A DNA stretch of 64,000 nucleotides from Mytilus trossulus (lineage: Eukaryota > Mollusca > Bivalvia > Mytilida > Mytilidae), in assembly GCF_036588685.1 (NCBI RefSeq), contig NC_086382.1, forward strand, positions 70,157,999-70,221,998, read 5' to 3'. This document shows positions 12,385 through 21,562 of this stretch, piece after piece. The first letter of the stretch is position 1. Each line of letters opens with the position of its first letter. The position numbers and the translations under genes were made by a program. The notes under the pieces are model-generated. The model searched no databases. It worked only from the letters and a program-made list of their open reading frames with translations, and was not told the origin of the DNA.

Positions 12385-12560
12385 TTTGTTTTAGAAATGT
12401 CAGAGTATAATTTGTTCCAGTCTTTAATGCTTTGACAAAAGAAATACAATTTGTAGCTGTCTTTATTGTATTGAGTGAATAATGTAGAAAACTACTTCTG
12501 CTGTAATATATTTTGCGATGGAATGCAAATATTTTTATTTTTATAAGAGGCTAAGATGAA
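12385..12560 (-). pseudogene. LINE relic, 3' part (C-terminal tail of RT ORF)
   Basis: On the minus strand a frame-broken stretch resembles the extreme C-terminal region of CR1/L2-type LINE ORF2 proteins, where a short aromatic, 'R.IK.WN'-like motif follows the reverse transcriptase. It lies on the same strand as the RT relic at 13711-14530 and is separated from it by the hAT-like element, so I infer one decayed LINE split by that insertion. The match is weak and judged by eye. Confidence 0.45.
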
Positions 12561-12626
12561 ATTTAAAAAAAATAGGCAGGATGAGACATTTAGCAAAACA
12601 TGAATAAAGAGGGGATGACATTTTAA

Positions 12627-13702
12627 TAGTGTTGTCAAATCGTACACTTTTGCCTAACCGGTTACTCGGATATTCGTTCGACCGATTAACCGGTTAACCG
12701 GTAGTTTAAGTTGTCGTTTGAAAGCCTTTCCAATAGTACCATACATGTTCACATAGTTATAAGATGTGGCATGAGTGTCAATTTGACAACCTTACATCCA
12801 AATCATAATACTACGAATAAAGAATTGAAGTTTGTCCTTTGGCATTATAAGGCTTGTCTGTGAGGATTTCTGAAGAAGTTTGGTTTTTAATCAACAAATA
12901 CACCGTATCAACTATAGCATTTGTACCAACTTCAGATTGAAAAATATTTTAAAAAAAACGTCTTGATCTCGTAAAATTGAATTTGTCTGAAACTCATCAT
13001 TGTTTAATTTTCTCTTGTTGTCTTCGAAAATAATGTGGAGTGTTTCAATTTGAAGTGATTAATTATAAAAAAAAAAAAGAAGATATGGCATGATTGCCAA
13101 TGAAACAATTCTCCACAAGAGACCAAAATGACACAGAAATTAATAACTATAGCTCAACATACGACCTGTTTCTTTACTTTGTTTGCTTGTTTCTTTAAAC
13201 ATGTTACTAGTACTATCACGTATACCTAGAGTGCATTCACATTAGTTTGCATTTCACAATTTTTAAGGTAGCATTTCGTTTATAGAAAGACTAAACCTTG
13301 CAGTACGGAGATTACACATTTAGATGTTTGTTTACACAATACTAGATCAAAAACGAAATAATGAACTAATTAGTAAAATTTAATCGCATCTCTGATTTAA
13401 ACTTATTGTTAAAAAAACGTGTTTACCAATCATGTTTCTTTAAGGTCCTGCCCCGAGCTGTAATTAATTTATGTATTTAGGATCAATAATAGTAATCAAT
13501 ATACTGGACAATTGATCTGTCAAATTAATAACCGCGACGACAATTTTTAAATAAAAGATAACTATTTAATGATTTCCATGCAAATTTATATCAAAACTAT
13601 AAAAATTGAAAAAAGTCCGGTTAACCGGTTAGCGTTTTTGGTATTCGGTATTCGGTCGTTCGACCGGTTAACCGGTTAACCGGTTAACCGTTGACAACAC
13701 TA
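12627..13702. mobile_element. Non-autonomous hAT-like DNA transposon
   Basis: The ends are inverted: TAGTGTTGTCAA at 12627-12638 and TTGACAACACTA at 13691-13702. The flanks are CATTTTAA (12619-12626) and CATTTTAT (13703-13710), an 8-bp duplication with one mismatch, the length expected for hAT elements. Both subterminal regions carry runs of the palindromic unit AACCGGTT (12656-12705 and 13617-13690). There is no transposase frame. Family A repeat fragments sit inside at about 12762 and 13076. It interrupts a LINE relic. Confidence 0.8.
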
Positions 13703-13710
13703 CATTTTAT

Positions 13711-14530
13711 GTAAAAAAAAAAGTCTGGATGAACTAAACAAAAGATTTAAGGCAGGACCGAATACTGTGAAAATGAAAAGGCAGGACAGAGATTACAACT
13801 AAAAGAAATGCAGGACAACATTTTTCATTCTAGCCCTCCTGAAAATCAAATGGTAGCTCTCTTTTGTGGATCATTACTGGGTTCTTTCTTTGTCGGCATT
13901 CTTATTATTGTTATTTTTTTTTTACACATATACCTTGCCGCCCTTTTTCTGTACCTTTTCTATTGTTCGTATATATTTATTTGTAAATGGGTCCCATATA
14001 GTACAACCGCATTCTAATTTAGGTCTTACGAAATGTATACGTGTTTGAAATGCCTTTTCTTAAATTGTTTGAGATTAGACTATAAGTTTCTTCAGATGAA
14101 ACATAAGAATTTATTTGCTTTAGTAGCGGTTTGCTGTATGTTGATGTTCCATTTTAGGTCTGAGGAAATTGTGATACCTAAGTAATTTGAATGCTTTACT
14201 GGTTCCAAGATGTGGCTATACATATTGTTGTAAAAGTAGATTGCTTTTTTTGGTGCTTTGTGTGTTCATGATGGATGGAAATACATTAACATCAGCCAGT
14301 CTTGTACCTATGAAATGGTACTTCTATAGTCTATAGATCTTCTTAAAGCTTGAGGCAGTTGTTTTAAAAAAATAATTTGTCGGTTCTGAAATTACACTGT
14401 CATATGCGAAGAGTCTAATTTGACTATGTTGGATATATTCTGGAAGTTCATTCATATAAGTTTGGAATAGTGTTGGTCCTTGCAGCTGAATTGTGCCCTG
14501 TTGGACATGGCTCTAGCTGATATAAAGCCT
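13711..14530 (-). pseudogene. LINE reverse transcriptase relic
   Basis: Read on the minus strand from 14530, broken frames give the order typical of CR1/L2-like LINE ORF2: a degraded 'Q.P.LF..YMNELPEYIQ', 'IRLFA.DS' (the F/YADD box with one D altered), then a 'HS.YLGITISSDLKWN' block and a 'LYG' region followed by a basic 'RAARY' stretch. Stops and frame changes interrupt all of it. It is a fossil of a retroposon with no intact product. Confidence 0.7.
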
Positions 14531-15485
14531 GGTATTTTTTATGATGATATGCTTTCTAAAAGTACTGTTTAGTTTCTGCTCGAAAGAAAAGATTCAACCC
14601 AGTTTATTTTTTTTTCTGATATGACAAAGTATTTCATATTGAATGGTCTTTTTTCTTGTATGCAGTTTAATACCTTGACGGAAGCTTCAGCAAAATACAT
14701 GATTATAATAAAGATGCACCATGAAAGCAAAATTTTATATATTTTTTTAGAGATGCATATATGCGATTGTAATTGGGGTTTTTTTAGGGATGAAGAAGGG
14801 TTCAGATCATCATTTCTATATTTATTTATCTTATTTTTTTACCATTTATCTTTATACTAGATATGATCAGATATTTTTTTGCCTAAAATGCATCAAATAT
14901 TTGCCACTGGACTTTAAACAACGTACAACCAATCAATATGTTCTTTATATTTCATCACCTCTATATATTTTGTCATCTATATTTTTTGCCTCGCTTCCAG
15001 ACTTACTTTTCTCAACATTATTCTAATATCCATAATATCTGTGAAACATTTTCATATCCTTATAAATGGTGACCTATTCGTATTCTCGTAAACATGTGCA
15101 TGGTAATTGAAACAAGAAAAATAAACAAATTTTAGAACTGTTTGCTTGAGCTTTTTAGAGAAAAGTATAAGTCCCAGATTCTGCTACAAAGTAGATCTTA
15201 TGAAAATAAAATAGCATTTTATTAATGTCCATTCATTTTCCTGGACCGGGAGGGGGGGGGGGTCATTCCGTTTAAAATAAATAATTTGTATGGTATTAAA
15301 AAATAAATACTGTACTGTATTTTGGAATAATGAGAGAGTGTATATCACCATTATCGACATTAAACATAAAATTATATACATTTTTTTGGATTTGTACCTG
15401 TTCTTTCAAAACACAGATCACCTGGTAATCATTGTGTTATAAACCAATATAAATTCAAGTATAAAATCGTACTGTTCAAATCAAC
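14531..15485. other. Intergenic, nothing recognised
   Basis: Three small frames (14621-14860, 14790-15026 and 15184-15381 minus) have low complexity and no recognised domain. A run of eleven to twelve G interrupted once lies near 15250-15262. Confidence 0.4.
15445..15485 (+). repeat. 37-41-bp direct repeat, copy left of the LTR element
   Basis: The 36 bases ending at 15485 (taaattcaagtataaaatcg through caaatcaac) recur exactly just right of the element. This is far longer than an integrase target duplication. The simplest reading is that the element entered a pre-existing short tandem duplication. Confidence 0.8.
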
Positions 15486-15717
15486 TGTAATGATATTGCT
15501 ATATCATCTGGTCAATGTTTACGTTTATAGAGACTCCGCCTATCTTATCTTGATTGACATTATAACAGTTACACGTGCTTAAAGTTCATTGACTTTATCT
15601 ATATATAACACACTGGGGTTTTATAACATGTGCAGTTCTATATCATGTAGTCTTATAATAAACATGTATTAATTATATGGATTAACTCAATTGGCCTCTG
15701 ACAATGGTAACATAACA
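15486..15717 (+). repeat. 5' LTR
   Basis: 232 bp, starts TGTAATG and ends ATAACA. Identical to 20074-20305 except one base near the right end (attatatGgatt here, attatatTgatt in the 3' copy). Confidence 0.95.
15602..15662 (+). promoter_or_regulatory. LTR TATA box and polyadenylation signal
   Basis: TATATAA at 15602-15608 and AATAAA at 15657-15662 stand about 50 bp apart inside the LTR, the usual arrangement for promoter and polyA signal around an R region. The same pair recurs in the 3' LTR. The functional assignment is inferred from position. Confidence 0.6.
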
Positions 15718-15735
15718 TGGTGTCAGATGTGAAAA
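15718..15735 (+). other. Primer binding site
   Basis: TGGTGTCAGATGTG follows the LTR with no gap. It starts with TGG, the complement of a tRNA CCA end, and resembles the complement of tRNA-Leu 3' ends (TGGTGTCAGAAGTGG type). The tRNA identity is inferred; the position is seen. Confidence 0.75.
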
Positions 15736-15759
15736 CGACTTTAAAATAGTTAGTAGCAA

Positions 15760-15990
15760 ATGCTATCATTATTGTTTGGTGGGGAAAAGATAAAAGAAAG
15801 AATGGATGGTCATTTCAAGCAACCACCAGAAATGGATTTTTCCCATGAAGATAACCTATCCGAAAAATGGAAAAGGTGGAAACAAACAATGAGCTTATAC
15901 TTAGAAGTAGCTATGAGTGAAAAAAACAGAAAAAGAACAGTGCAGAGCTGTTTTATATGTTATCGGATTAGACGGCCGAGAAATTTATAA
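15760..15990 (+). pseudogene. gag 5' segment in a different frame
   Basis: A 76-codon frame precedes the main gag-pol frame and carries the expected gag N-terminus, with a charged, W- and K-rich stretch. It runs out of register in a run of seven A at 15920-15926, and the downstream gag continues one base over. The codons after the A run are therefore spurious. The likeliest start in this segment is the ATG at 15802 or 15760. The offset may be a real inactivating indel or a homopolymer error in the assembly. It is not a -1 slippage site, because the shift is in the wrong direction. Confidence 0.75.
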
Positions 15991-18900
15991 TACTTTCAAT
16001 TTCGGTGAAGGTGAGGCTGACAAACTTCAAGTGCTGTTGAAAAAATTCGAGGACTATTGCATCCCGAAGAAGAACGTAACGGTAATTAGACATCGTTTTA
16101 ATACACGCGTTCAAAATTCAAGTGAAAGTATTGATCAATATTTAACAGACCTGAAGTTAATTGCAAAAAACTGCGAATTTGAACACTTAAAAGATGGACT
16201 CATTCGTGATAGAATAGTTTGTGGTACGAACTCTTCCAGAGTAAAAGAACGTTTACTTCGAGAGGATGGGTTGACACTGGACAAAGCTGTTGGTATTTGT
16301 CGCGCCGACGAAGAATCTCGAAAACAGATGAAGACGTTGAATGACGAAGAACAAGTACACGCTTTGAGGAGGAAAACACAACACCAAAGAAATAACCGAA
16401 ATGAAGGCTACGCAAAGATAGGTCCGAGCAGACGAGATCACGAGAAGCGAGGGTCGAATTCGAGTTTCAGTTGTGGAAAGTGCGGAACAACTCACGAGAA
16501 AAGAAACTGTCCTGCATACGGTAAAAAGTGCCATAAATGCAAAAAACCGAATCACTATCAGAAGTTCTGTAAATCAAAATTGTCGAAAAGTGTTCACGGA
16601 TTAGATGAATATTCTTCATGCGAATCGGACGGTGAAAATTACCTCGTAGGAGCAGTAAACAGAAAAACGGAAATCAAGGAAAATGCTTGCTTTACATCAT
16701 TCAAATTGCAAGGTAAGACAGTACAATTTAAAATCGATACTGGTGCTCAAGTCAACATCTTACCGCTTTCAATTTACAAGAAATTGTCAAACTTGAAATT
16801 AAGCAAAACTTCCACTTCTCTTACTAGCTATTCAGGAGATAAACTCAAAGTTAAAGGAAAATGTTCGTTGTATTTGAAAGACAAAAACTGTGAATTCTTT
16901 GTGACGGACACAAATCAATCTCCGCTATTAGGATTCAAGGCGTCAAATGAGTTAGGTCTTATTCATGTTATTATGACGGTACAAACAGACGTTGACGATC
17001 CTGTCAAATCGTTTCCGAAAGTCTTGACAGGCTTAGGATGTCTAGAAAAACCTTACCATATCAAAATAGACTCAAGCGTCAATCCTGTAATAAACCCGCC
17101 GAGAAAGATACCCGCCGCGCTTCGAGAAAAGCTCAAAGGTACATTAAAAGAAATGGAAGACAAAGAAGTAATCCGAAAGGTCGACGAACCGACAGACTGG
17201 GTGAATTCGTTGGTTGTTGTAGAAAAGCCGAAAACAGGAAAGTTGAGGATTTGTTTAGATCCAAGAAATTTGAATAAAGCGATAAAAAGAGAACATTTTG
17301 CGCTACCAACAATAGAGGACATAACCACACGACTGACAGGTGCTAAATATCTAAGTAAACTAGACTGCAATAGTGGATATTGGCAGTTACGCATGGATAA
17401 AGAGAGCCAGCTCCTTACTACGTTTAACTCTCCATTCGGGAGGTATTGCTTCTTACGAATGCCCTTTGGAATTAAATCGGCACAAGAAGTATTTCAAAAA
17501 CGAGTGACACAATTGTTTGAAAACCTAAAAGGAGTAGAAACTGATATCGACGATATTCTAGTGTGGGGAACAACGCGAAAGGAACACGATGATAGACTTC
17601 GCTCAGTTCTTAACAGATGTCAAGAGGTTGGGCTTACGTTAAATGCCGAAAAATGCAAGTTTCGAGTAAAAGAGGTGACGTACATAGGACATACTCTAAG
17701 CGCAGATGGAGTTAGACCCGATCAGGAAAAAATACGGGCTATCAAAGAAATGCCGGCTCCAACAGACAAAAAAGGAATACAAAGACTACTAGGGACAATT
17801 AATTATTTAGCAAAGTTTGTTCCGAATATGTCAGCAGTTACAGAGCCTATCAGAAAGCTGTTAAAAGAAGAAAATGAATTCATTTGGACACATGAACAGC
17901 AACAAGCATTTGAGAAACTAAAAGACATTATTACTAGGAATCCAGTATTAAGTTTTTATGATGTGTCAAAACCAGTTACTGTAAGTTGTGATGCATCCCA
18001 ATGCGGTCTAGGGGCAATGTTGATCCAGGACAATAAACCTGTTGCATATGCATCAAGGTCATTGACAGATGCCGAAAGCAGATATGCCAACATAGAAAGA
18101 GAATTACTTGGTGTGCTATTTGGATTGGAAAGATTTAATGATTACACGTATGGTAAACACATAAATGTTGAATCTGACCACAAACCGTTAGAGATGATCG
18201 TGAGAAAATCTCTAGGGTGTGCTCCGCCACGACTACAGAGGATGTTACTGAGGTTACAAAAATATGATTTCTCACTGAAGTACATACCAGGGAAGGATTT
18301 AATAGTTCCAGACATGTTATCGCGAGCGCCGATAAAGATCAACACAAATAATGAAGTGGAAAATGATATAGAGTGTTTCGTGAACATGGTCATAAGAAAT
18401 ACATCAATGTCTGATAGAAATCTTGAACAAATAACGGAAGAAACTTCAAAGGATGGTACCTTACAAACACTGACCAGGCTAATAATAGACGGCTGGCCAG
18501 ATGAGAAAAATGAGGTTCCCAAGGAGGTTTTTGAATATTGGAATTTCCGGGATGAATTATCAAACGTAAATGGAATTATTCTAAAAGGAGAAAAGATAAT
18601 TATACCAGCGAGTATGAGAAAGAATATTCTCAACAAACTACACGAAGGACATTTGGGAATAGAAAAAACCCGAAAATTAGCAAGAGACTCTATTTATTGG
18701 CCAGGAATTAATGCACAGATTACTGATTTTATTTCGAAATGCAGTGTGTGTTTAGAAAGCAGAAGATCAAACACAAAAGAGCCAATGTCCGAAAGTGAAT
18801 GTCCAGATCTACCGTGGATGACAGTTGGTACCGATATTTTTTATTGGAACAATAACAATTACTTGATCATTGTAGATTACTACTCAAGATATTTTGAAAT

Positions 18901-19687
18901 TGCGAAATTAGAGAACATACGTGCGTCATGCGTTATAACACACATGAAATCCGTTTTTGCGAGACACGGCATACCGACAAAAGTCCGAAGTGATTCAGGA
19001 TCTCAATACGTATCAGCTGAATTTCGACAATTTGCAGAATCATGGGGCTTCACACACACAGTGTCTAGTCCACACTATCAACAGTCCAATGGATTAGCCG
19101 AGAGATTCGTTCAAAGCGTCAAGAAAATGCTAAGCAAATCTAAAGAGGACGGAAAAGATCCGTATATTGCTATGTTAAAATACAGAAATACACCGTTGGA
19201 AAATCTTGACTCACCAGCTCAACTATTAATGAATAGAAGACTGAGGACAACTATTCCGACAATAAAGAACCGTTTGAAACCAAAATGCGGGAATTTGAAG
19301 AACACACAAATCAAAATGAAACAACAAAAAATAAATCAAAAACAATATTACGATAAAAGTTCAAAACCATTACCTGAATTACAGCCGAATGATACTATTC
19401 GATTCCAGCACAAACCGAAAGGAAAATGGGACCAAGGAACTGTTGTGAAATATAATAACACTCCGAACTCGTATGTGATTGAAACACCAGAAGGACAAAT
19501 TTTCAAAAGAAACAGAAAACATTTAGTAAAAACAAAAGAAGACAAAATTGAACAAACATTTTTAGAAGAAGCAAATGAAAACAATAACAACATCAATATA
19601 ACTGATGAACAATCCACAGAACCATCGTCTGTTAGAAGAAGTGAAAGATCTGTCAAAAAACCTACTCGACTAATAGAGGAGTGTTAA
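15917..19687 (+). CDS. Gag-pol polyprotein of the LTR retrotransposon
   Basis: An uninterrupted frame of 1,256 codons. It opens with GTG and has no proper initiator, because the gag start lies one frame over. Order by residue: gag core 1-180; two zinc knuckles, C186/C189/H193/C198 (one residue short of the usual spacing) and C205/C208/H213/C218 (canonical CX2CX4HX4C); aspartic protease with D274-T-G; reverse transcriptase about 400-600 with a D-I-D-D catalytic box at 543-546, where the first position is normally Y; RNase H with D692 and D754; integrase with a HEGH...C942/C945 zinc site and D973, D1026, E1062 (D,D35E). The C-terminal 120 residues are the basic tail; I see no chromodomain. All enzymatic residues except the Y of the RT box are present. 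Confidence 0.95.
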   Translation: MKKTEKEQCRAVLYVIGLDGREIYNTFNFGEGEADKLQVLLKKFEDYCIPKKNVTVIRHRFNTRVQNSSESIDQYLTDLKLIAKNCEFEHLKDGLIRDRIVCGTNSSRVKERLLREDGLTLDKAVGICRADEESRKQMKTLNDEEQVHALRRKTQHQRNNRNEGYAKIGPSRRDHEKRGSNSSFSCGKCGTTHEKRNCPAYGKKCHKCKKPNHYQKFCKSKLSKSVHGLDEYSSCESDGENYLVGAVNRKTEIKENACFTSFKLQGKTVQFKIDTGAQVNILPLSIYKKLSNLKLSKTSTSLTSYSGDKLKVKGKCSLYLKDKNCEFFVTDTNQSPLLGFKASNELGLIHVIMTVQTDVDDPVKSFPKVLTGLGCLEKPYHIKIDSSVNPVINPPRKIPAALREKLKGTLKEMEDKEVIRKVDEPTDWVNSLVVVEKPKTGKLRICLDPRNLNKAIKREHFALPTIEDITTRLTGAKYLSKLDCNSGYWQLRMDKESQLLTTFNSPFGRYCFLRMPFGIKSAQEVFQKRVTQLFENLKGVETDIDDILVWGTTRKEHDDRLRSVLNRCQEVGLTLNAEKCKFRVKEVTYIGHTLSADGVRPDQEKIRAIKEMPAPTDKKGIQRLLGTINYLAKFVPNMSAVTEPIRKLLKEENEFIWTHEQQQAFEKLKDIITRNPVLSFYDVSKPVTVSCDASQCGLGAMLIQDNKPVAYASRSLTDAESRYANIERELLGVLFGLERFNDYTYGKHINVESDHKPLEMIVRKSLGCAPPRLQRMLLRLQKYDFSLKYIPGKDLIVPDMLSRAPIKINTNNEVENDIECFVNMVIRNTSMSDRNLEQITEETSKDGTLQTLTRLIIDGWPDEKNEVPKEVFEYWNFRDELSNVNGIILKGEKIIIPASMRKNILNKLHEGHLGIEKTRKLARDSIYWPGINAQITDFISKCSVCLESRRSNTKEPMSESECPDLPWMTVGTDIFYWNNNNYLIIVDYYSRYFEIAKLENIRASCVITHMKSVFARHGIPTKVRSDSGSQYVSAEFRQFAESWGFTHTVSSPHYQQSNGLAERFVQSVKKMLSKSKEDGKDPYIAMLKYRNTPLENLDSPAQLLMNRRLRTTIPTIKNRLKPKCGNLKNTQIKMKQQKINQKQYYDKSSKPLPELQPNDTIRFQHKPKGKWDQGTVVKYNNTPNSYVIETPEGQIFKRNRKHLVKTKEDKIEQTFLEEANENNNNINITDEQSTEPSSVRRSERSVKKPTRLIEEC

Positions 19688-20061
19688 ATTCTTAAGGAAA
19701 TCTGAGTAGTGCCGTAAGGGACAGAATAATGCCCTTGCTCAGATTTATCGAGTAGGAAAAGGCAGGAGAGTCTATCCTGACCTTACGTTTGTATGAAATT
19801 ATTTAAATTGATAATCACAATTTCTTCAAATTTGTCCATCAAAATTATGTAATTTAGTATACGTTTACTACTTATGTGAGAAAATATTTTCTCCATTTTC
19901 TTTATTGATCAACATGTGATTTTCTAAAGTAATTTCGTATGATCGTTAAATTGCATGCTGTCTGTAAATATTTATCGTAGTTAATTAGATTCAACATTAA
20001 ACGCAAACTGGCTAGACTTTCAATGTGACTTAATGAACTGTGTTAAATTAATTGCTTGTCT

Positions 20062-20073
20062 CAAGAGAGGGGT
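20062..20073 (+). other. Polypurine tract
   Basis: AAGAGAGGGG at 20063-20072, then one T, lies immediately before the 3' LTR. This is the position and composition expected of the plus-strand primer. Confidence 0.8.
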
Positions 20074-20305
20074 TGTAATGATATTGCTATATCATCTGGT
20101 CAATGTTTACGTTTATAGAGACTCCGCCTATCTTATCTTGATTGACATTATAACAGTTACACGTGCTTAAAGTTCATTGACTTTATCTATATATAACACA
20201 CTGGGGTTTTATAACATGTGCAGTTCTATATCATGTAGTCTTATAATAAACATGTATTAATTATATTGATTAACTCAATTGGCCTCTGACAATGGTAACA
20301 TAACA
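20074..20305 (+). repeat. 3' LTR
   Basis: 232 bp with TGTAATG...ATAACA, one mismatch to the 5' LTR. Followed directly by ATCAAT, which matches five of the six bases (ATCAAC) before the 5' LTR and may be the target duplication. Confidence 0.95.
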
Positions 20306-20346
20306 ATCAATTTAAATTCAAGTATAAAATCGTACTGTTCAAATCA
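20306..20346 (+). repeat. 37-41-bp direct repeat, copy right of the LTR element
   Basis: Exact copy over 36 bases of the sequence that ends at 15485, starting after 'atcaatt'. Together the two copies look like a two-unit tandem of about 37 bp split by the retrotransposon. Confidence 0.8.
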
Positions 20347-20646
20347 ACATACATGTAAATGTATTTGACATCAAAGCTTTTGCAAAGAGACATTACACAC
20401 AGGTGTCAATATTTACACACCGGCCACAAGTTGTCATAAATCACCGATGTGCACGCTGGTATTAATTAACGACGGTCAGTTTTAGACGTCAAACCAAGCT
20501 GTGATTAATTTCCGCTCTAGATAAGAAGATACAGTAGCAATAAAATTATGTTAGAATTTTTTTTAAGGGGACCTGAACTGGGGGGCACGTGCCCCCGGTA
20601 AATCTGCCCCTGTTTTCTTGAATCGTGCTAAGATTTTTCGTGCAGT

Positions 20647-21273
20647 TTAAGGGCATACGATACAGTTACAGTAAAGGTAATGACGTTGCTAACGTAATTT
20701 GTTATTTTCGCGACGTCAAACTGTGACATATCAAGAAAAGATGCATTTTTCGACTGATTTTTATCATTCAAACTGATTTAATTTGAAAACGAGTTCATGG
20801 ACCCCTATTTTTCAAAACGGCATTTGGTTTCATTTTGCAGGGAGATTATGTGACCCAAATTTTATAAAACTGTAAATAGAGGATTTTTTTTAATTGTTAT
20901 AAACATGCAGTAAAAAAATACGTTTTTTCCTCAATTCATGAACATTTGATAAATATGAGTTATTTCTGAATAAAAAATTGCATATTTTTTAAAGATATTT
21001 ATAAAATACAGAAATTACCGATTATTTAACAAAAAACAATTTGTTTTTATCTTTTATAACAAAAAAGTGATGTCTTTCTTTCAAAAAAGAAATTACGGAC
21101 ACAAATCAGAATTTCGAGCAAATATACAAAATTTCGACCTCATTTTACTCAAAAAATAGCACATGAAGGTTATTTTTTATTACATATTTAATTTAATCAG
21201 GTAAAAAATAGCCTTTATGCAAATTTTCATGAACTTGTAAATACAGGATCAAAACTGTATCGTATGCCCTTAA
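20647..21273. mobile_element. TTAA-flanked MITE with perfect terminal repeats
   Basis: GGGCATACGATACAGTT at 20651-20667 is the exact reverse complement of the sequence ending at 21269. TTAA flanks both sides (20647-20650 and 21270-21273). A TTAA target with GGG/CCC-type ends suggests piggyBac-type mobilisation. The 619-bp body is AT-rich and non-coding, so it is non-autonomous. Perfect termini suggest fairly recent activity. Confidence 0.85.
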
Positions 21274-21511
21274 TTAACATACCGGCTCCTTTTCTTTTTT
21301 TTTTAAATTGAATGGCTGTTCCCTTATAATAATATTATTATTATACTTTTTTTTGTATTTGTATTTATCTTCTTTTTCGATTATAGATAGAGGATCATAA
21401 AGGGACCGAGTCGACAGAGAAAAAAATGCCTGTGTACAATTTTTTATTTTTTTTAAATTATCCCGCCAAATATTAATTTGATCACATGATACCCATGTGA
21501 TTTATTCTAGC

Positions 21512-21562
21512 ATGGCAGCCTCCATGAGTGTTGCCAACGCCGCAGCTAACGGCGATTTAACG
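21512..21562 (+). CDS. Ankyrin gene exon 1 (start codon)
   Basis: ATG at 21512 opens 17 alanine-rich codons ending ACG, then donor GTAATT. An in-frame second ATG lies four codons later. The upstream 'tttattctag' just before the ATG resembles an acceptor, so a 5' UTR intron is possible. Confidence 0.75.

Larger units (their letters stand above)
15486..20305 (+). mobile_element. Ty3/gypsy-type LTR retrotransposon, nearly intact
   Basis: A 4,820-bp element with two 232-bp LTRs that differ at one base, TG...CA ends, a primer binding site directly after the 5' LTR, a polypurine tract directly before the 3' LTR, and one long gag-pol frame. RT precedes RNase H and integrase, the Ty3/gypsy (Metaviridae) order, and there is no env frame. 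The near-identity of the LTRs implies a recent insertion. The structural layout (short LTRs, one fused gag-pol frame, two zinc knuckles, a tRNA-Leu-like primer site) recalls the Mag/Steamer-like group known from bivalves; that placement is inference. A one-base offset near the gag start breaks the reading frame. Confidence 0.95.

Noticed and set aside
15917..15919. GTG as the true start of the retrotransposon polyprotein
   Set aside because: GTG is not a usual initiator in animal cells, and the gag N-terminus is clearly present upstream in the neighbouring frame.
15920..15927. A AAA AAC as a -1 programmed frameshift site
   Set aside because: It has the form of a slippery heptamer, but the shift needed to reach the main frame is +1, and a shift inside the gag start would leave no normal Gag product.
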